Translations under genes and position numbers: made by a program
Shown here: positions 21,701 to 21,959 of the stretch, piece after piece
Layout of the letters: each line of letters opens with the position of its first letter
Position numbering within the stretch: position 1 is the stretch's first letter
The notes under the pieces: model-generated
Seen by the model: the letters and a program-made list of their open reading frames with translations, nothing else
Databases searched by the model: none
Told to the model about the DNA's origin: nothing
Assembly: GCA_050944255.1 (NCBI GenBank)
Contig: JBMNQS010000036.1
Span: 1-21,959, forward strand
Length of the DNA: 21,959 bases
Direction: 5' to 3'
From: JBMNQS01 sp050944255
GTDB lineage: Bacteria > Bacillota > Clostridia > Christensenellales > Maliibacteriaceae

Positions 21701-21959
21701 ATCCGCACCTCCAGGCCACGGGTGCTGATCCCGGTATTCCCCGGCACCAACTGCGAGTACGACACGGCCCGCGCCTTCATTCGCGCCGGCGCCGTGCTGC
21801 AGATCATCGTGGTGAAAAACACGGTGCCCTCTGATATCCCCGAGACCATCGACGCCCTTGAAAGGGCCATGAAAAATGCCCAGATCATCGTGCTTCCCGG
21901 CGGCTTTTCCGCAGGCGACGAGCCGGACGGCTCCGGCAAGTTCATCGCCACGGCCCTTA
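18761..21959 (+). CDS. purL: Phosphoribosylformylglycinamidine synthase, large single-chain clostridial type (3' end outside window)
   Basis: 1066 residues are present of an expected ~1250. The enzyme converts FGAR and glutamine to FGAM with ATP. The synthetase part carries SDHCRHTTF (from 220) and KNETHNHPT (from 321). A second PurM-like half follows, with GGKDSMSGSFEDL. The fused glutaminase domain begins near residue 985 with nucleophile Cys998 in FPGTNCEYD, and PGGFSAGDEPDGSGKF matches the clostridial single-chain subtype rather than separate PurS/PurQ/PurL. The catalytic His/Glu end of the glutaminase is cut off. The ATG follows the purD stop with no gap. The frame runs uninterrupted to the window edge. 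Confidence 0.96.
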   Translation, partial: MLRRVFVEKKSGFDGEAQSIRHDLRSQLQLPHLENVRVLVRYDVAGLDEATWEKACRTIFSEPMVDNIYQEEMPQGMGHAFARMYLPGQYDQRADSAAQCVQMLTQGEQPNVRVATVFGLIGDLSKADIAAVQNYLVNPVDSMIGPLEKPDTLQMDLPAPPDVPVMEGFTKLDKEGMTKLAQEMGLAMSVEDALFVAAYFRGEGRDPSLTEIRVIDTYWSDHCRHTTFLTRLDTVSFETSKYRARIEEVFRHYLAARGEIYGEKISERPLCLMDLGTMGARLMKKRGLLPDLDESEEINACSIRADIRVDGKTEPWLIMFKNETHNHPTEIEPFGGAATCLGGAIRDPLSGRSYVYQAMRVTGGGDPRVPISDTLPGKLPQRRITREASHGYSSYGNQIGLATGQVTEIYHDGYIAKHMEIGAVIGAAPEKNVVRERPRPGDAVVILGGRTGRDGCGGATGSSKAHTKASIETCGAEVQKGNPITERKLQRLFRNPEVSRLIKRCNDFGAGGVCVAVGELADGLDIDLDLVPRKYEGLDGTELAISESQERMAVVLDPQDVDQFLAFAAKENLEATKIASVTDTGRMRMTWRGQLLVDISRDFLGTNGVLQHASAHVTAPEGGFFKSEPAPDPKARWMETLSSLSAGSQRGLSERFDATIGAATVLMPYAGAYQATPAEAMAAKLPVLSGETDDGTIMTFGYDADLSSWSPFHGACYAVVESLLKLACAGGDIRRARLTFQEYFKRLHDDPARWGEPVAALLGAYHAQERLDVAAIGGKDSMSGSFEDLDVPPTLVSFAVAPADMRRVISGEFKRPGSALALIKLPRDEDDLPDFEAFKALCRGLKRGIHSGAILSAYTLRPGGLAETVSKMAFGNLLGAELDVGAEELFRYAPGSAVIEVAEEADVKMLFDGSLLPSIAVIGRVTAAKMLSFCSETVDLLQAKAVFEGVLENVFPIRRGQREGKIPSKTFTGRSLKKPQIRTSRPRVLIPVFPGTNCEYDTARAFIRAGAVLQIIVVKNTVPSDIPETIDALERAMKNAQIIVLPGGFSAGDEPDGSGKFIATAL

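Noticed and set aside
1..21959. CRISPR array, insertion sequence with transposase, prophage, rRNA
   Set aside because: No regularly spaced short repeats, no transposase or integrase motifs and no rRNA-like stretches were seen. The only repeats are families A and B, with two copies each.

Overview
The window looks like the chromosome of a GC-rich, anaerobic, fermentative member of the Clostridia (Bacillota). The reasons are the large single-chain PurL with a fused glutaminase and the 'GDEPDGSG' signature of the clostridial subtype, a PurF with an iron-sulfur cysteine set, an L-lactate dehydrogenase, strong AGGAGG-type ribosome binding sites, and hairpin-rich dispersed intergenic repeats. I see no phage, transposase, CRISPR array, rRNA or tRNA gene.

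Layout. (1) 1-2491: the 3' end of a CPBP/CAAX-type membrane protease gene, a hairpin-rich spacer, then ldh and galE on the minus strand, read from a promoter at 2549-2520. (2) 2658-4612: a promoter, a DEDDh 3'-5' exonuclease with a C-terminal zinc ribbon, and a PfkB sugar kinase, closed by a terminator. (3) 4776-11637: a promoter followed by eight further plus-strand genes with short gaps or overlaps, closed by a strong terminator. They encode an FlK-like thioesterase, a short nucleoside/uridine kinase-like protein, CoA-disulfide reductase with a rhodanese domain, a duplicated DUF1538 membrane protein, two PII-like proteins, exonuclease III and a divergent RpiB/LacAB-family protein. (4) 11995-end: a purine operon, promoter-purE-purF-purM-purN-purH-(repeat)-purD-purL, with purL cut by the window edge. 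purK, purC and purB are not in the window.

How the genes work together. The pur genes cover most steps from PRPP to IMP (PurF, PurD, PurN, PurL, PurM, PurE, PurH) and are translationally coupled by 4-8 nt overlaps up to purN. The most interesting accessory unit is DUF1538-PII-PII. A polytopic membrane protein with an internal duplication is coupled to two different PII-like proteins that lack the classical YRGAEY T-loop, which suggests a ligand-sensing, PII-gated membrane protein of unknown substrate. It lies behind a thiol/persulfide redox enzyme, in a transcript that also holds a DNA repair nuclease.

Two dispersed repeat families are visible. Repeat A (254-347 and, inverted, 4615-4724) has MITE-like ends. 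Repeat B (11672-11861 and 17283-17460, direct) is a string of hairpins flanking the purE-purH block. Two enzymes carry unexpected active-site changes: PurE (second conserved His is Ala) and the RpiB-like protein (several RpiB catalytic and phosphate-binding positions replaced).
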